Made by a program: the position numbers and the translations under genes
Part shown: piece by piece, positions 5,543 through 7,252 of the stretch
Position numbering within the stretch: position 1 is the first letter of the stretch
Layout: each line of letters begins with the position of its first letter
Notes under the pieces: generated by a model
The model's input: the letters and a program-made list of their open reading frames with translations, nothing else
Database searches by the model: none
What the model was told of the DNA's origin: nothing
Origin: JBDKTK01 sp039680225
Lineage (GTDB): Bacteria > Desulfobacterota > Syntrophia > Syntrophales > UBA4778
Length of the DNA stretch: 7,252 nt
Direction of reading: 5' to 3'
NCBI GenBank assembly: GCA_039680225.1
Contig: JBDKTK010000085.1
Coordinates: 1 to 7,252, forward strand

Positions 5543-7228
5543 ATGTCTTCAGAAGGAAACAAAATTATTTACACGATGATGGGGATCAGCAAGTCGTACG
5601 ACAAGCGGCAGGTGATCAAGAACATCTCGCTGTCGTACTTCTACGGCGCGAAGATCGGCGTCCTGGGCCTGAACGGGTCGGGGAAAAGCACTCTCCTGAA
5701 AATCATGGCCGGCGTGGACGACAGGTTCAACGGTAAGACCATCCTTTCCCCGGGCTACACCGTAGGGTATCTCGAACAGGAGCCGGTCCTGGACAACTCG
5801 AAAACCGTGCGGGAGATCGTGGAGGAAGGCGTCGGCGATGTCGTCAACCTCCTGAACGAATACAACGCCATCAACGAAAAGTTCGCCGGGCCCATGTCGG
5901 ATGACGAGATGAACAAACTTTTGGAGCGGCAGGGAAAGGTGCAGGAGAGGCTCGATGCTCTCGACGCCTGGGAACTGGAGTCGCGTCTCGACATGGCCAT
6001 GGACGCCCTGCGCTGTCCGCCCGGCGAAACAAGGGTCGATGTGCTCTCCGGCGGGGAAAGAAGGCGCGTCGCCCTGTGCCGCCTGTTGCTGAAAAAACCG
6101 GATATCCTGCTTCTTGATGAGCCTACGAACCACCTCGACGCCGAATCCGTCGCCTGGCTGGAAAGCCACCTGCAGCGCTATGAAGGGACGGTTATCGCGG
6201 TCACCCATGACCGTTATTTCCTCGATAATGTCGCGGGCTGGATACTGGAACTGGACATGGGGGAAGGCATACCCTGGAAGGGGAACTACTCTTCGTGGCT
6301 CGAGCAGAAGCAAAACCGCCTGCGCCTGGAGGAGAAAAGCGAGAGCCAGCGGCAAAAAACCCTGCAGCGCGAACTGGAATGGATCAGGATGTCCCCGAAG
6401 GGAAGGCACGCCAAATCCAAGGCGCGCATTAATTCTTATGAAGAGCTCCTGGGGCAGGAAGGTGAGAAAAGGGAGCGGGAACTGGAAATATTTATTCCCC
6501 CCGGACCGCGCCTGGGGAAAACGGTTATCGAAACAGAGGCCGTAAATAAAGGCTATGGGGAAAACCTTTTAATCGAAGACATGTCCTTTGCCGTGCCTCC
6601 GGGAGCCATCGTCGGCATTGTCGGACCAAACGGAGCGGGGAAAACCACCCTGTTCAGAATGATCACCGGCCAGGAAAAACCTGATGCGGGGACAATAAAG
6701 ATCGGCGATACAGTGAAGCTCGCCTATGTGGACCAGAGCCGGGATGCTCTCGATCCGGATAAATCCATCTGGGAGGTTATCTCGGACGGCCATGATGTGA
6801 TCAGGCTGGGCAATCGGGAAGTCAACTCCAGGGCCTATGTGGCCAAATTTAATTTCTCCGGCTCCGACCAGCAGAAGAAGGTGGGGAACATGTCGGGCGG
6901 CGAGCGCAACCGCGTGCACCTTGCCCGGATGCTCAAAGAAGAGGCAAATGTCCTGCTGCTCGACGAGCCGACCAACGACCTTGACGTCAACACGATGCGC
7001 GCCCTCGAAGAGGCCCTCGAAAACTTCGGCGGCTGCGTCATGGTGATCAGCCACGACCGCTGGTTCCTGGACCGTATCGCAACCCACATCCTCGCGTTTG
7101 AAGGGGACAGCCGCGTGGTCTGGTTCGACGGCAATTACACGGAATATGAGGCAGACATGAAAGCCCGCCTGGGCGCGGCAGCATCCCAGCCCCACCGGAT
7201 AAAATACCGCCAGCTGACGAGGATATAG
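5543..7228 (+). CDS. ettA: ABC-F translation factor EttA (energy-dependent translational throttle)
   Basis: Soluble ATPase with two ABC domains and no membrane domain; EttA binds the ribosomal E site and gates early elongation according to ATP/ADP level. At 561 residues it is close to E. coli EttA (about 555). Domain 1: Walker A GLNGSGKS (42-49), Q79, signature LSGGE (168-172), Walker B ILLLDEP with E193, switch H222. An insertion resembling the EttA arm, which contacts L1, spans about 100-145. The P-site tRNA interaction linker (about 255-305) includes ELEWIRMSPKGRHAKSKARI (277-296), the strongest family marker. Domain 2: Walker A GPNGAGKT (361-368), Q398, signature MSGGE (450-454), Walker B LLLDEP with E475, switch H504. 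The C-terminus RIKYRQLTR is typical. Both ATP sites keep all key residues, so it should be active. GGGAG six bases before the ATG fixes the start; an ATG at 5530 is out of frame. It lies between two hairpin terminators and is probably transcribed alone. Confidence 0.95.
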   Translation: MSSEGNKIIYTMMGISKSYDKRQVIKNISLSYFYGAKIGVLGLNGSGKSTLLKIMAGVDDRFNGKTILSPGYTVGYLEQEPVLDNSKTVREIVEEGVGDVVNLLNEYNAINEKFAGPMSDDEMNKLLERQGKVQERLDALDAWELESRLDMAMDALRCPPGETRVDVLSGGERRRVALCRLLLKKPDILLLDEPTNHLDAESVAWLESHLQRYEGTVIAVTHDRYFLDNVAGWILELDMGEGIPWKGNYSSWLEQKQNRLRLEEKSESQRQKTLQRELEWIRMSPKGRHAKSKARINSYEELLGQEGEKRERELEIFIPPGPRLGKTVIETEAVNKGYGENLLIEDMSFAVPPGAIVGIVGPNGAGKTTLFRMITGQEKPDAGTIKIGDTVKLAYVDQSRDALDPDKSIWEVISDGHDVIRLGNREVNSRAYVAKFNFSGSDQQKKVGNMSGGERNRVHLARMLKEEANVLLLDEPTNDLDVNTMRALEEALENFGGCVMVISHDRWFLDRIATHILAFEGDSRVVWFDGNYTEYEADMKARLGAAASQPHRIKYRQLTRI

Positions 7229-7233
7229 AAAAG

Positions 7234-7252
7234 GGGGCAAACATTTTGCCCC
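7234..7252 (+). terminator. Probable terminator hairpin after ettA (cut by window end)
   Basis: GGGGCAAA (7234-7241) and TTTGCCCC (7245-7252) form a perfect eight-base stem with a CAT loop, starting five bases after the ettA stop. The window ends exactly at the foot of the stem, so any T-run cannot be seen. The stem and its position favour an intrinsic terminator, possibly working in both directions. Confidence 0.65.

Noticed and set aside
5530..5736. Short + strand frame starting at the ATG just before ettA
   Set aside because: It is out of frame with ettA, overlaps its Walker A region, and its ATG precedes rather than follows the GGGAG ribosome-binding site.
5549..6409. Minus-strand open frame opposite the first half of ettA, and another at 6569-7240
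   Set aside because: They are antisense to the ABC domains of ettA, with no recognisable domain and no upstream signals.

Overview
The window looks like an ordinary housekeeping stretch of a Gram-negative-type bacterial chromosome, moderately GC-rich by eye, with ATG starts, Shine-Dalgarno sites and sigma70-like promoters. Every gene belongs to a recognisable family. The set (SerRS, a short DnaJ-like protein, MurJ, DUF167/YggU, YggT, ProC, EttA) would fit a Desulfobacterota (deltaproteobacterial) or Nitrospirota-like genome, but that placement is a weak inference. I see no mobile element, CRISPR array, tRNA/rRNA gene or defence module, and no candidate for a new multi-gene system.

Left part (1-4356), all on the minus strand. 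In transcription order: a one-repeat YggT membrane protein (4356-4054); a DUF167/YggU protein (4052-3723) starting one base after the yggT stop; the lipid II flippase MurJ (3651-2071); a DnaJ-like co-chaperone (2071-1250) whose ATG shares one base with the murJ stop codon; and, after a 153-bp gap with a weak promoter, seryl-tRNA synthetase (1096 to beyond base 1), which loses its C-terminus at the window edge. A good promoter (4387-4415) stands before yggT. The tight spacing suggests yggT, DUF167, murJ and dnaJ-like are transcribed together. Two near-identical palindromic repeats lie 53 bp apart around the 3' end of the DUF167 gene, and one of them supplies its last codons.

Right part (4520-7252), on the plus strand. 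proC (4584-5402), for the last step of proline synthesis, has its own promoter and a very strong Shine-Dalgarno site, and ends in a textbook intrinsic terminator (5423-5462). ettA (5543-7228), an ABC-F translation factor, follows as a probable single-gene unit and ends in a second hairpin cut by the window edge.

Functionally the genes are loosely linked: envelope building (YggT, MurJ), protein folding (DnaJ-like), translation (SerRS, EttA) and amino-acid synthesis (ProC). The points most worth a second look are the repeat pair that rewrites the DUF167 C-terminus, the reduced DnaJ-like protein coupled to MurJ, and the divergent yggT/proC arrangement.
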